Origin: Bradyrhizobium yuanmingense
GTDB taxonomy: Bacteria; Pseudomonadota; Alphaproteobacteria; Rhizobiales; Xanthobacteraceae
DNA length: 60,614 bases
NCBI RefSeq assembly: GCF_029167105.1
Contig: NZ_JARFML010000045.1
Location: forward strand, 1-60,614
Direction: 5' to 3'
The notes under the pieces were generated by a model. The model was given only the letters and a program-made list of their open reading frames with translations. It did no database searches and had not been told where the DNA came from. Position numbers and translations under genes: made by a program. Of this stretch, positions 49,273-58,584 are shown in pieces (the first letter of the stretch is position 1; each line of letters opens with the position of its first letter).

Positions 49273-49818
49273 ATGCGCCTAAAACTTCTTTCGCCTGGCG
49301 AAATGAACGAGAGCCAGCGGCAGACCTATGACGAGTCGATCGCCGGCAAGCGCGGCAAGCCGCCGGCGCCGATGATGGCCTGGCTGAACAGCCCCGAGAT
49401 GGCGCGCCATGCCACGCGGCTCGGCGAGGTGCTGCGCTTCGACACGATCTTCCCGGCCAAGCTCTCGGAGATCGCGATCCTGGTGACGGCGCGGCACTGG
49501 ACCGCGCATTACGAATGGTATGCGCACAAGCGCCTCGCGCTTGCCGGCGGCATGAAGCCCGAGATTATCGAGGCGATCCGCGACCGCCGTACGCCCGACT
49601 TCGAAGATGCCAAGGCCAAGACGATCTACGATCTCGCCAAGTCGCTGCACGAGGGCCACGGCGTCGAGAAGGGACTCTACGACGACGCCGTGAAGCTGCT
49701 CAGCGAACGCGGCGTGGTCGAGGTGATCGGGCTGTGCGGCTATTACACGCTGGTGTCGATGACGCTGAACACCTTCGAGTTCGGCCTGCCCGAGGGCGAG
49801 GTGTCGGAGCTGGCTTAG
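49273..49818 (+). CDS. Carboxymuconolactone decarboxylase-family protein
   Basis: A 181-aa all-helical protein of the CMD/AhpD fold. The conserved core is ILVTARHWTAHYEWYAHKRL, with the family E and H residues but no CxxC, so it is not an AhpD-type peroxidase. True PcaC is shorter and sits with pca genes, which are absent here. The ATG at 49273 has a GAGGAAAC site. The role is unknown; a hydrolase- or decarboxylase-like activity in acyl or aromatic breakdown is possible. Confidence 0.85.
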   Translation: MRLKLLSPGEMNESQRQTYDESIAGKRGKPPAPMMAWLNSPEMARHATRLGEVLRFDTIFPAKLSEIAILVTARHWTAHYEWYAHKRLALAGGMKPEIIEAIRDRRTPDFEDAKAKTIYDLAKSLHEGHGVEKGLYDDAVKLLSERGVVEVIGLCGYYTLVSMTLNTFEFGLPEGEVSELA

Positions 49819-49854
49819 ATCGTGATGTGATCAGACCTGCTCGCGACAAGGAAA

Positions 49855-49986
49855 GTGCGCTCCCTCTCCCGCTTGCGGGAGAGGGTTGGGGAGAGGGTGC
49901 TTCCGCGATGGGACAATCCCCCAGAGGAGAAAGCCCTCACCCGCGCCTTCGGCGCGACCTCTCCCGCAAGCGGGAGAGGTTGCACC
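49855..49986. repeat. Family A palindromic repeat
   Basis: CCCTCTCCCGCTTGCGGGAGAGGG and CCTCTCCCGCAAGCGGGAGAGG, linked by a CGCGCCTTCGGCGCG hairpin. This copy is in the reverse orientation compared with those at 33135, 41800 and 44474. It lies in the 300-bp gap before the VOC gene. Confidence 0.88.
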
Positions 49987-50118
49987 GAGCCCGCGGCAAT
50001 CGCTTCACCCTGAAGCCATTCCGGTTTAGTTGCCGATCCAGAAACGGTGGGTTTCGAGTTTGGCCGTAGCACTGGCGCGAAGCCGGGCTTACGTGCGTGT
50101 TTTCGAGGGAGCATTCAC

Positions 50119-50613
50119 ATGTCGCAAAGCCCCGTCATTCCTGCCGGCACCCGGATCGGCCACGTCCATCTCAAGGTCGCCGATCTCGACCGTGCGCTCG
50201 GCTTCTATTGTGGCGTGCTCGGCTTCGAGCTGATGCAGCGGATGGGCTCGGGGGCGGCCTTCATCGCGGCCGGCGGCTATCACCACCACATCGGGCTCAA
50301 CACTTGGGAGAGCAAGGGCGGCTCACCGCCGCCGCCTGATGCGACCGGGCTCTATCACACCGCGATCTTGTTTCCGACGCGTCCCGCGCTGGCGGAGGCG
50401 CTGCATCGGGTGCTCACGGCCGGGATTGCGCTGGATGGCGCCAGCGACCACGGCGTCAGCGAGGCGCTTTACCTGCGCGACCCCGACCAGAACGGCGTGG
50501 AGCTGTATTGGGACAAGCCGCGGGAGCAATGGCCGTTCGGGCCTGACGGGAAGCTCGCGATGTTCACCAAGCGGCTGGATGTCGAAGCGCTGTTGCGGCA
50601 GCGGCAGAGGTGA
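50119..50613 (+). CDS. VOC-family (glyoxalase/extradiol dioxygenase fold) protein
   Basis: A 164-aa protein with two VOC-type beta-alpha-beta-beta-beta repeats (GHVHLKVADLDRALGFYCGV and LYLRDPDQNGVELYWD). Metal-binding residues are present: H in GHVHL, HH in YHHHIGLN and E in GVELYW. Such proteins include catechol-2,3-dioxygenase relatives, glyoxalases and isomerases. The ATG at 50119 gives a normal length; upstream in-frame sequence is repeat-derived. Its substrate is unknown. Confidence 0.85.
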   Translation: MSQSPVIPAGTRIGHVHLKVADLDRALGFYCGVLGFELMQRMGSGAAFIAAGGYHHHIGLNTWESKGGSPPPPDATGLYHTAILFPTRPALAEALHRVLTAGIALDGASDHGVSEALYLRDPDQNGVELYWDKPREQWPFGPDGKLAMFTKRLDVEALLRQRQR

Positions 50614-50662
50614 GAGGGCCCGGCGCCACCAGCGCCGTTGCCCACCCTGCTGCGCCGCGTGA

Positions 50663-51988
50663 TCAGCGCCCGGCGTCCATGTCCCCCGCTTCGCGCTGGC
50701 CGCTGAGCCAGAGCGCGAGCAGGGTCCAGAACGCGCCGGACAACAGATACGCACCCGAGGCGATGACGCCGAGATTGGTGGCGAGCAGCAGCGCGACCAG
50801 CGGGGCGAAGCCGGCACCGAACAGCCAGGCCATGTCGGAGGTCAGTGCGGACGCCGTGTAGCGATAGGCCTGCCGGAAGTTCGAGGCGATCGCGCCCGAC
50901 GACTGGCCGAAGGACAGGCCGAGCAGGATGAAGCCGATCACCATGTAGATGGTCTCGCCGAACGCGCCGGCGTCGAGCAGCTGCGGCGCGAAGCCGCTGT
51001 AGATCGCGATCGCGATCGCCGATCCCATCAAGAGCGACTTGCGGCCGACGCGGTCGGCAATGATGCCGGAGGCCACGATCGCGGCGACGCCGAACACGGC
51101 GGCGACGATCTCGATGATCAAGAAGCGCACCGGGCTTTCGTGGGTGAACAGGAACACCCAGGACAGCGGAAACACCGTGACCATGTGGAACAGCGCAAAG
51201 CTCGCCAGCGGCGCGAACGCGCCAAGCATGATGGTCTGGCCTTCGCGCGCGACCGTCTCGGAGATGCGCGCGGGCTGGAGTTCGCGGGTCTCGAACAGCG
51301 TAGCGTATTCTTCCGTCGTCACCATGCGCAGGCGCGCGAACAGCGCCACGACATTGATGGCGAAGGCGACGAAGAACGGATAGCGCCAGCCCCAGTCGAA
51401 GAAGTCATCGGCCGAAAGGAGGCCGGCGAAATAGGCGAACAGCGCGCTCGCCACGATCAGGCCGAGCGGGGCGCCGAGCTGCGGCACCATCGCGTACCAG
51501 CCGCGCTGCGAGGCCGGCGCATTCAGCGCCAGCAGCGAAGCCATGCCGTCCCAGGCTCCGCCCCAGGCCAGACCCTGCGCGATGCGCGCCAGCGCCAGCA
51601 GCCAGATCGCGGCGACGCCGATCTCCTGATAGCCGGGCAGGAACGCGAGCGCGACGGTGGCGGTGCCGAGCAGGAATAGCGCCGAGATCAGCTTGGCCGT
51701 CTTGCCGTATTCGCGGTCGATCGTCATGAAAATGACGGTGCCGATCGGACGGGCCATGAAGGCCAGCGCGAAGACCATGAAGGAATAGAGGGTCCCGGTC
51801 AGCTCGCTCGCGAACGGGAACACCAGGCGCGGAAACACGATCACCGAGGCGATCGCGAAGACGAAGAAGTCGAAGAATTCCGAGGTGCGGCCGATGATGA
51901 CGCCGATGGCGATCTCGCCGGGACTGGCCTGGTCGTGGCCGTGCTCGCCCGTGTGGACTGCCATTGCGGGGGTCTGTGCCGTCGCCAT
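50663..51988 (-). CDS. MFS transporter of the metabolite:H+ symporter (MHS) type
   Basis: A 441-aa protein with 12 predicted membrane helices. The N-terminal GEIAIGVIIGRTSEFFDFFV and the loop motifs RPIGTVIF...DREYGK and GIIADRVGRK are those of the MHS family (ProP, KgtP, shikimate ShiA relatives), which import carboxylates and betaines with protons. The ATG at 51988 was chosen because the preceding sequence is not hydrophobic. It is convergent with the VOC gene and divergent from the cyo operon. Confidence 0.88.
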   Translation of the reverse strand: MATAQTPAMAVHTGEHGHDQASPGEIAIGVIIGRTSEFFDFFVFAIASVIVFPRLVFPFASELTGTLYSFMVFALAFMARPIGTVIFMTIDREYGKTAKLISALFLLGTATVALAFLPGYQEIGVAAIWLLALARIAQGLAWGGAWDGMASLLALNAPASQRGWYAMVPQLGAPLGLIVASALFAYFAGLLSADDFFDWGWRYPFFVAFAINVVALFARLRMVTTEEYATLFETRELQPARISETVAREGQTIMLGAFAPLASFALFHMVTVFPLSWVFLFTHESPVRFLIIEIVAAVFGVAAIVASGIIADRVGRKSLLMGSAIAIAIYSGFAPQLLDAGAFGETIYMVIGFILLGLSFGQSSGAIASNFRQAYRYTASALTSDMAWLFGAGFAPLVALLLATNLGVIASGAYLLSGAFWTLLALWLSGQREAGDMDAGR

Positions 51989-52170
51989 TCGTGCGCCCTT
52001 AACGTCCTGAAAACCAAAGCCGACCGCCCGGCGGGGCGCCAGGCAATCTGGCCCTATCTGGCGCAACCTCCCGCACTGCAACATTGGACAAATTGTCCAA
52101 TGTCCCCATTGTTGCGCCGCAGCTACCCCTTGGCCCCGCAAAGGAAACTCATTCTCATAAGGCTCGGCCC

Positions 52171-53331
52171 GTGTCCCGTCTCAAGATCCTGGCGCTACTA
52201 CCTCTAGCTGCTGCGCTCAGCGGCTGCGACTATGTCGTGCTGGCGCCAGCCGGCGATATCGCAGCCCAACAGCGTGACCTCGTCATCATCTCCACCGTCC
52301 TGATGCTGCTGATCGTCGTGCCCGTGATGGCGCTGACGGTGCTGTTCGCCTGGCGCTACCGCCAGTCCAACACCGAGGCCCGCTACGAGCCGGACTGGGA
52401 CCACTCGACCAAGCTCGAGCTGGTGATCTGGTCAGCGCCGCTCTTGATCATCGTTTGCCTCGGCGCGCTGACCTGGATGGGCACGCATCTGCTCGACCCC
52501 TATCGCACCCTCGGCCGCATCCATGCCGAGCGCGCGGTGGACAAGTCCAAGGCCCCGCTCGAGGTCGACGTGGTCGCGCTCGATTGGAAGTGGCTTTTCA
52601 TCTACCCGGATTACGGCATCGCCACCGTCAATGAGCTCGCAGCTCCGGTCGATCGCCCGATCACCTTCCGCATCACCGCGTCCTCAGTGATGAACTCGTT
52701 CTACATCCCCGCGCTCGCCGGCCAGATCTACGCGATGCCGGGCATGGAGACCAAGCTCCACGCCGTGGTCAACCACGCCGGCACCTACAAGGGTTTTTCG
52801 GCGAACTATAGCGGCGCCGGCTTCTCGGGCATGCACTTCAATTTCAAGGGGCTCGACGACAAGGGTTTTGACGCCTGGATCGCCAGCGCCAAGTCGGCCG
52901 GCGGCTCGCTCGGCCGCGCCGAATATCTCCAGCTGGAGAAGCCCAGCCAGAACGAGCCGGTGCGGCGCTGGGGCACCGTCGATGCCGATCTCTACCGCCT
53001 GATCCTCAACATGTGCGTCGAGACCGGCAAGATGTGCCAGAGCGAGATGATGGCGATCGACGCCAAGGGCGGCAACGGCCATCAGGGCCTGAACAACACC
53101 CTGCCGCTCGCCTACGACAAGTATGCCCGCCGCGGCACGGTGCTCGGACCCGAGCCGACCTTCGTCGCCGGCACCTGCACGCCGGATGCGCCGCAGGGGC
53201 AGACCACCGCGTCGATCAAGGCTCCGACCGACTTCGAGCCGCTCCTGGGTGCCGGCCTGAAGCGGCCGTCGTTCACGCCGCTGAAGTCCTCGTCCTTCTT
53301 CCTCGGACAGCGTCCGAAGTCAGATTCCTGA
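52171..53331 (+). CDS. cyoA: Cytochrome bo3 ubiquinol oxidase subunit II
   Basis: A 386-aa lipoprotein subunit. From the GTG at 52171 the signal reads to the lipobox LSGC, with lipidated C19. Two membrane helices follow, then the cupredoxin domain. The copper-A ligands of cytochrome c oxidases are absent, as expected for a quinol oxidase. The C-terminus is longer than in E. coli CyoA. It is the first gene of a tight cyoABCD-SURF1-regBA unit and 25 bp before cyoB. Confidence 0.95.
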   Translation: MSRLKILALLPLAAALSGCDYVVLAPAGDIAAQQRDLVIISTVLMLLIVVPVMALTVLFAWRYRQSNTEARYEPDWDHSTKLELVIWSAPLLIIVCLGALTWMGTHLLDPYRTLGRIHAERAVDKSKAPLEVDVVALDWKWLFIYPDYGIATVNELAAPVDRPITFRITASSVMNSFYIPALAGQIYAMPGMETKLHAVVNHAGTYKGFSANYSGAGFSGMHFNFKGLDDKGFDAWIASAKSAGGSLGRAEYLQLEKPSQNEPVRRWGTVDADLYRLILNMCVETGKMCQSEMMAIDAKGGNGHQGLNNTLPLAYDKYARRGTVLGPEPTFVAGTCTPDAPQGQTTASIKAPTDFEPLLGAGLKRPSFTPLKSSSFFLGQRPKSDS

Positions 53332-53356
53332 AGTCAGACTCCTAAAGAGAGTTCGC

Positions 53357-55354
53357 ATGTCTCCTGATCTTCTCAAGCTCATCTTCGGCCGGCTCGGCCT
53401 CGAATCGCTGCCGCTGCACGAGCCGATCGTCGTCGGCACCTTCGTGGTGGTCGCGCTCGGCGGCGCCGCGCTGCTCGGCGGCCTCACCTATTTCCGCCTC
53501 TGGGGCTATCTCTGGCGCGAATGGTTCACCACGGTGGACCACAAGCGCATCGGCATCATGTACATGATCCTCGGCATCGTGATGCTGCTGCGCGGCTTTG
53601 CCGACGCGCTGATGATGCGCGGCCAGCAGATGCTCGCGTTCAACGGCTCCGAAGGCTATCTCAACGCCCATCACTACGACCAGATCTTCACCGCCCACGG
53701 CGTGATCATGATCTTCTTCGTGGCGATGCCGCTGGTCACCGGCCTGATGAACTACGTCGTGCCGCTGCAGATCGGCGCGCGCGACGTCTCGTTCCCGTTC
53801 CTGAACAATTTCAGCTTCTGGATGACGGTCGGCGGCGCGGTGCTGGTGATGGCCTCGCTGTTCATCGGCGAATTCGCCCGCACCGGCTGGCTGGCCTATC
53901 CGCCGCTGTCGAACATCGGCTACAGTCCCGACGTTGGCGTCGACTATTACATCTGGGCGCTGCAGGTCGCCGGCGTCGGAACGACGCTATCCGGCATCAA
54001 CCTGATCTGCACCATCGTCAAGCTGCGCTGCCCCGGCATGACCATGATGAAGATGCCGGTGTTCACCTGGACCTCGCTCTGCACCAACGTGCTGATCGTC
54101 GCCTCCTTCCCGGTGCTGACCGTGGTGCTCGCGCTGCTCTCGCTCGACCGCTATGTCGGCACCAACTTCTTCACCAACGATTTCGGCGGCAGCCCGATGA
54201 TGTACGTGAACCTGATCTGGATCTGGGGCCACCCCGAGGTCTACATCCTGGTTCTCCCGGCGTTCGGCATCTTCTCCGAGGTCACCTCGACCTTCTCGGG
54301 CAAGCGGCTGTTCGGCTACACCTCGATGGTCTACGCCACCGTCGTCATCACCATCCTGTCCTACTTGGTGTGGCTGCACCACTTCTTCACGATGGGCTCG
54401 GGCGCCAGCGTCAACTCGTTCTTCGGCATCACCACGATGATCATCTCGATCCCGACGGGCGCGAAGATGTTCAACTGGCTGTTCACGATGTATCGCGGCC
54501 GCATCCGCTACGAGCTGCCGATGATGTGGACCATCGCCTTCATGCTGACCTTCGTGATCGGCGGCATGACCGGCGTTCTGCTCGCGGTGCCGCCGGCCGA
54601 CTTCGTGCTGCACAACAGCCTGTTCCTGATCGCGCACTTCCACAACGTGATCATCGGCGGCGTGGTGTTCGGCGCGTTCGCCGGCATCAACTATTGGTTC
54701 CCGAAGGCGTTCGGCTTCAAGCTCGATCCGTTCTGGGGCAAGATGTCGTTCTGGTTCTGGGTCACGGGCTTCTACCTGGCCTTCATGCCGCTCTACGTGC
54801 TCGGCCTGATGGGCGTGACCCGCCGCCTGCGCGTGTTCGACGATCCGTCCTTGCAGATCTGGTTCGTCATCGCTGCGATCGGAGCCGTGTTCGTCTTCAT
54901 CGGCATCCTCGCGATGCTGATGCAGTTCGCGGTCAGCCTGCTCAAGCGCGAGCAGCTCAAGGACGTCACCGGCGATCCCTGGGACGCGCGCACGCTGGAA
55001 TGGGCGACCTCCTCGCCGCCGCCGGACTACAACTTCGCCTTCACCCCGGTCGTTCACGACAATGACGCGTGGTGGGACATGAAGCGGCGCGGCTATCAGC
55101 GTCCGCTCACCGGGTTCAAGCCGATCCACATGCCCAGCAGCACCGGTACCGGCATCATCCTCGCCGGCTTCGCCACCGCGATGGGCTTTGCTCTCGTCTG
55201 GTACATGTGGTGGCTCGCCGCCCTGAGCTTCATCGCGATGCTCGCCGTCGGGATCGGCCACACCTTCAACTATCACCGCGACTTCGACATTCCGGCTGAC
55301 GACGTCATCCGGACCGAGGACGCGCGCACCAAGCTGCTCGCCGGAGCCAAGTAA
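53357..55354 (+). CDS. cyoB: Cytochrome bo3 ubiquinol oxidase subunit I
   Basis: A 665-aa haem-copper oxidase subunit with about 15 helices. The quinol-site residues known from E. coli (R71, D75, H98, Q101) appear at R79, D83, H106 and Q109 with the same spacing. Copper-B and haem ligands are visible in GHPEVYILVLPAFG (with the cross-linked tyrosine), LHHFFTMG and AHFHNVIIGG. It is the catalytic, proton-pumping core. The cyoC start follows the stop codon with no gap. Confidence 0.96.
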   Translation: MSPDLLKLIFGRLGLESLPLHEPIVVGTFVVVALGGAALLGGLTYFRLWGYLWREWFTTVDHKRIGIMYMILGIVMLLRGFADALMMRGQQMLAFNGSEGYLNAHHYDQIFTAHGVIMIFFVAMPLVTGLMNYVVPLQIGARDVSFPFLNNFSFWMTVGGAVLVMASLFIGEFARTGWLAYPPLSNIGYSPDVGVDYYIWALQVAGVGTTLSGINLICTIVKLRCPGMTMMKMPVFTWTSLCTNVLIVASFPVLTVVLALLSLDRYVGTNFFTNDFGGSPMMYVNLIWIWGHPEVYILVLPAFGIFSEVTSTFSGKRLFGYTSMVYATVVITILSYLVWLHHFFTMGSGASVNSFFGITTMIISIPTGAKMFNWLFTMYRGRIRYELPMMWTIAFMLTFVIGGMTGVLLAVPPADFVLHNSLFLIAHFHNVIIGGVVFGAFAGINYWFPKAFGFKLDPFWGKMSFWFWVTGFYLAFMPLYVLGLMGVTRRLRVFDDPSLQIWFVIAAIGAVFVFIGILAMLMQFAVSLLKREQLKDVTGDPWDARTLEWATSSPPPDYNFAFTPVVHDNDAWWDMKRRGYQRPLTGFKPIHMPSSTGTGIILAGFATAMGFALVWYMWWLAALSFIAMLAVGIGHTFNYHRDFDIPADDVIRTEDARTKLLAGAK

Positions 55355-55984
55355 ATGACCGTTGCCGTCAATCCCTCGCAGACCGGCGAGCCGGTCTTCT
55401 ACCTCGCTGACGAGCATCCGCATCCGGAAGGCTGGAGCACCTCGCTCGGCTTCTGGATCTATCTGATGAGCGACTGTCTCATCTTCGCGATCCTGTTCGC
55501 CACCTACGGCGTGCTCGGCGGCAACTATGCCGCCGGCCCCGCGCCGAAGGACCTGTTCGACCTGACCCTGGTCGCGGTGAACACCTCCATGCTGCTGCTG
55601 TCGTCGATCACCTACGGCTTTGCGATGCTGACGATGCAGCAGAACAAGGTCGCGCAGACGCAGGTCTGGCTCGCAATCACCGGCCTGTTCGGCCTCGCCT
55701 TCATCGGCATCGAGCTGTTCGAGTTCGCGCACATGATCCACGAGGGCGCCACGCCGCAGCGCAGCGCCTTCCTCTCCGCCTTCTTCACCCTGGTCGGCAC
55801 CCACGGCCTGCACGTCACCTGCGGCCTGATCTGGCTGGTAACGCTGATGGTGCAGGTCGGAAAGTTCGGCCTGATCGAGGCCAACCGCCGCCGCCTGATG
55901 TGCCTGTCGATGTTCTGGCACTTCCTCGACGTGGTCTGGATCGGCGTCTTCACCTTCGTCTATCTCCTGGGAGTTCTGCGATGA
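55355..55984 (+). CDS. cyoC: Cytochrome bo3 ubiquinol oxidase subunit III
   Basis: A 209-aa membrane protein with five helices, typical of CyoC (GFWIYLMSDCLIFAILFATY near the start, WHFLDVVWIGVFTFVYLLG at the end). It stabilises the oxidase core. Its stop overlaps the cyoD start by 4 nt (ATGA at 55981-55984). Confidence 0.95.
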   Translation: MTVAVNPSQTGEPVFYLADEHPHPEGWSTSLGFWIYLMSDCLIFAILFATYGVLGGNYAAGPAPKDLFDLTLVAVNTSMLLLSSITYGFAMLTMQQNKVAQTQVWLAITGLFGLAFIGIELFEFAHMIHEGATPQRSAFLSAFFTLVGTHGLHVTCGLIWLVTLMVQVGKFGLIEANRRRLMCLSMFWHFLDVVWIGVFTFVYLLGVLR

Positions 55985-56361
55985 GCACCGATATCCACGC
56001 AGCCGGCGCGCACGACCATCACCACGAGGGCGGCCACGCCCACAGCACGTTCTCGGGCTACATGCTCGGCTTCGTGCTCTCGGTCGTGCTCACCGCGATC
56101 CCGTTCTGGCTGGTGATGAGCGGCGCGCTGCCGAGCAAGCAGATCACCGCGCTGGTGATCATGGCCTTCGCAATCGTGCAGATCGTCGTGCACATGGTCT
56201 ACTTCCTGCACATGAACACGACGTCCGAGAACGGCTGGACCATGATGGCGCTGATCTTCACCATCGTGATGGTGGTGATCGCGCTGTCGGGTTCGCTGTG
56301 GGTGATGAGCCACCTCAACAGCAACATGATGCCGATGCACCAGATGAGCGGAATGAAGTGA
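55981..56361 (+). CDS. cyoD: Cytochrome bo3 ubiquinol oxidase subunit IV
   Basis: A 126-aa protein with a histidine-rich N-terminus (HDHHHEGGHAH) and three membrane helices, the CyoD pattern. It helps assemble the copper-B centre. Its TGA overlaps the GTG of the SURF1 gene. The haem O synthase gene cyoE, often next in line, is not present here. Confidence 0.94.
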   Translation: MSTDIHAAGAHDHHHEGGHAHSTFSGYMLGFVLSVVLTAIPFWLVMSGALPSKQITALVIMAFAIVQIVVHMVYFLHMNTTSENGWTMMALIFTIVMVVIALSGSLWVMSHLNSNMMPMHQMSGMK

Positions 56362-57209
56362 GCGCGACCGGGACCGTGACGGGTGAGGACGGAGATGCGC
56401 GCAGCAAGGCTGCGCGGTCCCCATCCCTATGGCTCACGATCCTCTCGCTCATTGCTTTCGTGCTTCTGATCGCGCTCGGCGTCTGGCAGATCGAGCGCCG
56501 CGCCTGGAAGCTGGCGCTGATCGACCGGGTCGAGCAACGCGTCCACGCGCCGGCGCAGCCGATCCCCTCGCCCGCATCATGGCCCGCCGTCAGCGCCGCA
56601 AATGACGAATACAGGCACGTCAGCCTCAGCGGGCGCTTCCTGCACAAGAGCGAGACGCTGGTTCAGGCCGTCACCGAGGAAGGCCCCGGCTATTGGGTGC
56701 TGACGCCGCTTCAGCGCGACGACGGCACGCTGGTCCTGATCAATCGCGGCTTCGTGCCGTCCGAGCGCCGCGACGCATCGACGCGCCGGGACGGCAATCC
56801 GCAAGGTCGGGTCGAGATCACCGGCCTCCTGCGCATCACCGAGCCGAAGGGCGGCTTCCTCCGGACCAACGTGCCCCAGCACAACCGCTGGTACTCGCGC
56901 GACGTCGCCGCCATTGCGGCGGCGCGCGGTCTTGGCGAGGTCGCGCCCTTCTTCGTGGACGCCGACGCCGGATCACAAATCGCCGGCGGCCCAATCGGCG
57001 GATTGACCGTGATCCGCTTTCCCAATAACCACCTGATCTACGCGCTGACGTGGTTTGCCCTGGCTTTCATGCTGGCTGGCAGACTTTTCGTCATATTCGG
57101 CGGCGGGCTGTTCCGTCGCAAGCGCTTCGTCCACGACAAGGCCGGCGGCTCGGATGCCGACGCCCGCAGGACGGGATCAGATGCTGGAACGATCGTCGAG
57201 CCGACCTGA
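56358..57209 (+). CDS. SURF1-family oxidase assembly factor
   Basis: A 283-aa protein with the SURF1 plan: an N-terminal helix (LWLTILSLIAFVLLIALGVWQ) ending in the family GVWQIERR motif, a periplasmic domain (VLINRGFVP), and a C-terminal helix (HLIYALTWFALAFML). SURF1 delivers haem to oxidases. A cyo-linked copy parallels the Surf1q of Paracoccus quinol oxidase. I chose the GTG at 56358, overlapping cyoD by 4 nt; its 3' end overlaps the kinase gene by 29 nt. Confidence 0.92.
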   Translation: MSATGTVTGEDGDARSKAARSPSLWLTILSLIAFVLLIALGVWQIERRAWKLALIDRVEQRVHAPAQPIPSPASWPAVSAANDEYRHVSLSGRFLHKSETLVQAVTEEGPGYWVLTPLQRDDGTLVLINRGFVPSERRDASTRRDGNPQGRVEITGLLRITEPKGGFLRTNVPQHNRWYSRDVAAIAAARGLGEVAPFFVDADAGSQIAGGPIGGLTVIRFPNNHLIYALTWFALAFMLAGRLFVIFGGGLFRRKRFVHDKAGGSDADARRTGSDAGTIVEPT

Positions 57210-58584
57210 CGACGGGAAAACGCTTTCCCAGATGCTTGGGCGTGACGGGCAAGCCGTCACGCTGCAATCGCAGGCCGACGCGCGCAGCGAGCTGATCGGC
57301 ACCATGCCGACCGAGGACGAGACCAACCGCAAGAACATGGCGCTGCTGATCCAGCTGCGCTGGACCGCGGTGGTCGGCCAGATTGTGACCATCGGTGCCG
57401 TGCATTTCGGCCTCGGCATCCCCCTGCCGCTGGAGCGGATGGGCGCGGTGATCGGCGCGCTGGTGCTGCTCAACGTTTCCAGCCTGGTCTGGGTGCGCCA
57501 TCGCGCTGCGATCACCAACAATGAGCTGTTGGTCGCCTTGATACTGGACGTCGCCGCGCTGACCGCGCAGCTCTATCTCTCCGGCGGCGCCACCAATCCC
57601 TTCACCTCGCTGTTCCTGCTCCAGGTGACGCTCGGTGCGGTGCTGCTCGATGCCCGATCGACCTGGTCGCTGGTGGCGCTGACCTGCGCCAGCTTCGTCT
57701 GGCTGACATTGGCCTACCGGCCGCTCGATCTGCCGCCCAATCCGTTGAGCGAGACCTATACCCTCACCGTAACAGGCATGCTCCTGGGCTTCGTGCTCAA
57801 CGCCGTGCTGCTCGTCGTGTTCGTCACCCGCATCAACAGGAATTTGCGCGAGCGCGACGCGCATCTGGCGGCCCTGCGCCAGCATGCCGCCGAACAGGAC
57901 CATATCGTGCGCATGGGCCTGCTCGCCTCCGGTGCGGCGCATGAGCTCGGCACGCCGCTCGCCTCGCTCTCGGTAATCCTCAGCGACTGGCGCCGCATGC
58001 CCGATCTTGCCGCCGATCAGGAGCTTGCCGAGGACCTCGCGGAGATGGAAACCTCGTTGCAGCGCTGCAAGTCGATCGTCACAGGCATCCTGGTGTCGGC
58101 GGGCGAAGCGCGCGGTGAAGGCTCCTCGCCGACGACGGTGACGGCCTTCGTCACCGCGCTGGTCGACGAATGGCGCAATGCGCGCTCCGCCCGCACGCTC
58201 TACTTCGTCAACACCTTCGGCGAGGACGTCGCAATCGTCTCCGACGTCGCGCTGAAGCAGGTGATCTTCAACGTGCTCGACAACGCCTATGAGGTCTCGC
58301 GCGAGTGGGTCGAGCTCGTCGCCGAGCGCGAGGGCGACAATCTCGTGCTGTCGATCTCCGACCGCGGCCCGGGCTTTGCGCCGGAGATGCTGGCGCAGCT
58401 GGGGAAGCCCTACCAGTCGAGCAAGGGTCGCGCCGGCGGCGGGCTCGGCCTGTTCCTGGTGGTGAACGTCGTGCGCAAATTGGGGGGCACCGTGAGCGCC
58501 AAGAACCACAGGAAGCGCGGCGCCACGGTGCGCCTCACGCTGCCGCTCGCAACATTGGCGATCGGAGGGAATTTTGACGCCTGA
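57181..58584 (+). CDS. regB: RegB/PrrB/ActS-type redox sensor histidine kinase
   Basis: A 467-aa kinase with six membrane helices (about 60-215). The quinone-binding heptad GGATNPF is at 135-141, the phospho-acceptor is H254 in GAAHELGTPL, and the RegB redox cysteine is C296 in QRCKSIV. The ATPase boxes NVLDNAYE, SDRGPGF and GGGLGLFLV follow. RegB senses the quinone pool and thiol redox state, so placement beside a quinol oxidase makes sense. It overlaps SURF1 and the response regulator. Confidence 0.93.
   Translation: MLERSSSRPDDGKTLSQMLGRDGQAVTLQSQADARSELIGTMPTEDETNRKNMALLIQLRWTAVVGQIVTIGAVHFGLGIPLPLERMGAVIGALVLLNVSSLVWVRHRAAITNNELLVALILDVAALTAQLYLSGGATNPFTSLFLLQVTLGAVLLDARSTWSLVALTCASFVWLTLAYRPLDLPPNPLSETYTLTVTGMLLGFVLNAVLLVVFVTRINRNLRERDAHLAALRQHAAEQDHIVRMGLLASGAAHELGTPLASLSVILSDWRRMPDLAADQELAEDLAEMETSLQRCKSIVTGILVSAGEARGEGSSPTTVTAFVTALVDEWRNARSARTLYFVNTFGEDVAIVSDVALKQVIFNVLDNAYEVSREWVELVAEREGDNLVLSISDRGPGFAPEMLAQLGKPYQSSKGRAGGGLGLFLVVNVVRKLGGTVSAKNHRKRGATVRLTLPLATLAIGGNFDA

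Noticed and set aside
49273..49818. Assignment as pcaC of the protocatechuate pathway
   Set aside because: The protein is longer than PcaC, no other pca genes are adjacent, and the core residues fit only the broad family.
53987..55921. A 644-codon minus-strand frame opposite cyoB and cyoC
   Set aside because: Extremely rich in H, D, E and R; an artefact of antisense reading of membrane-protein codons.
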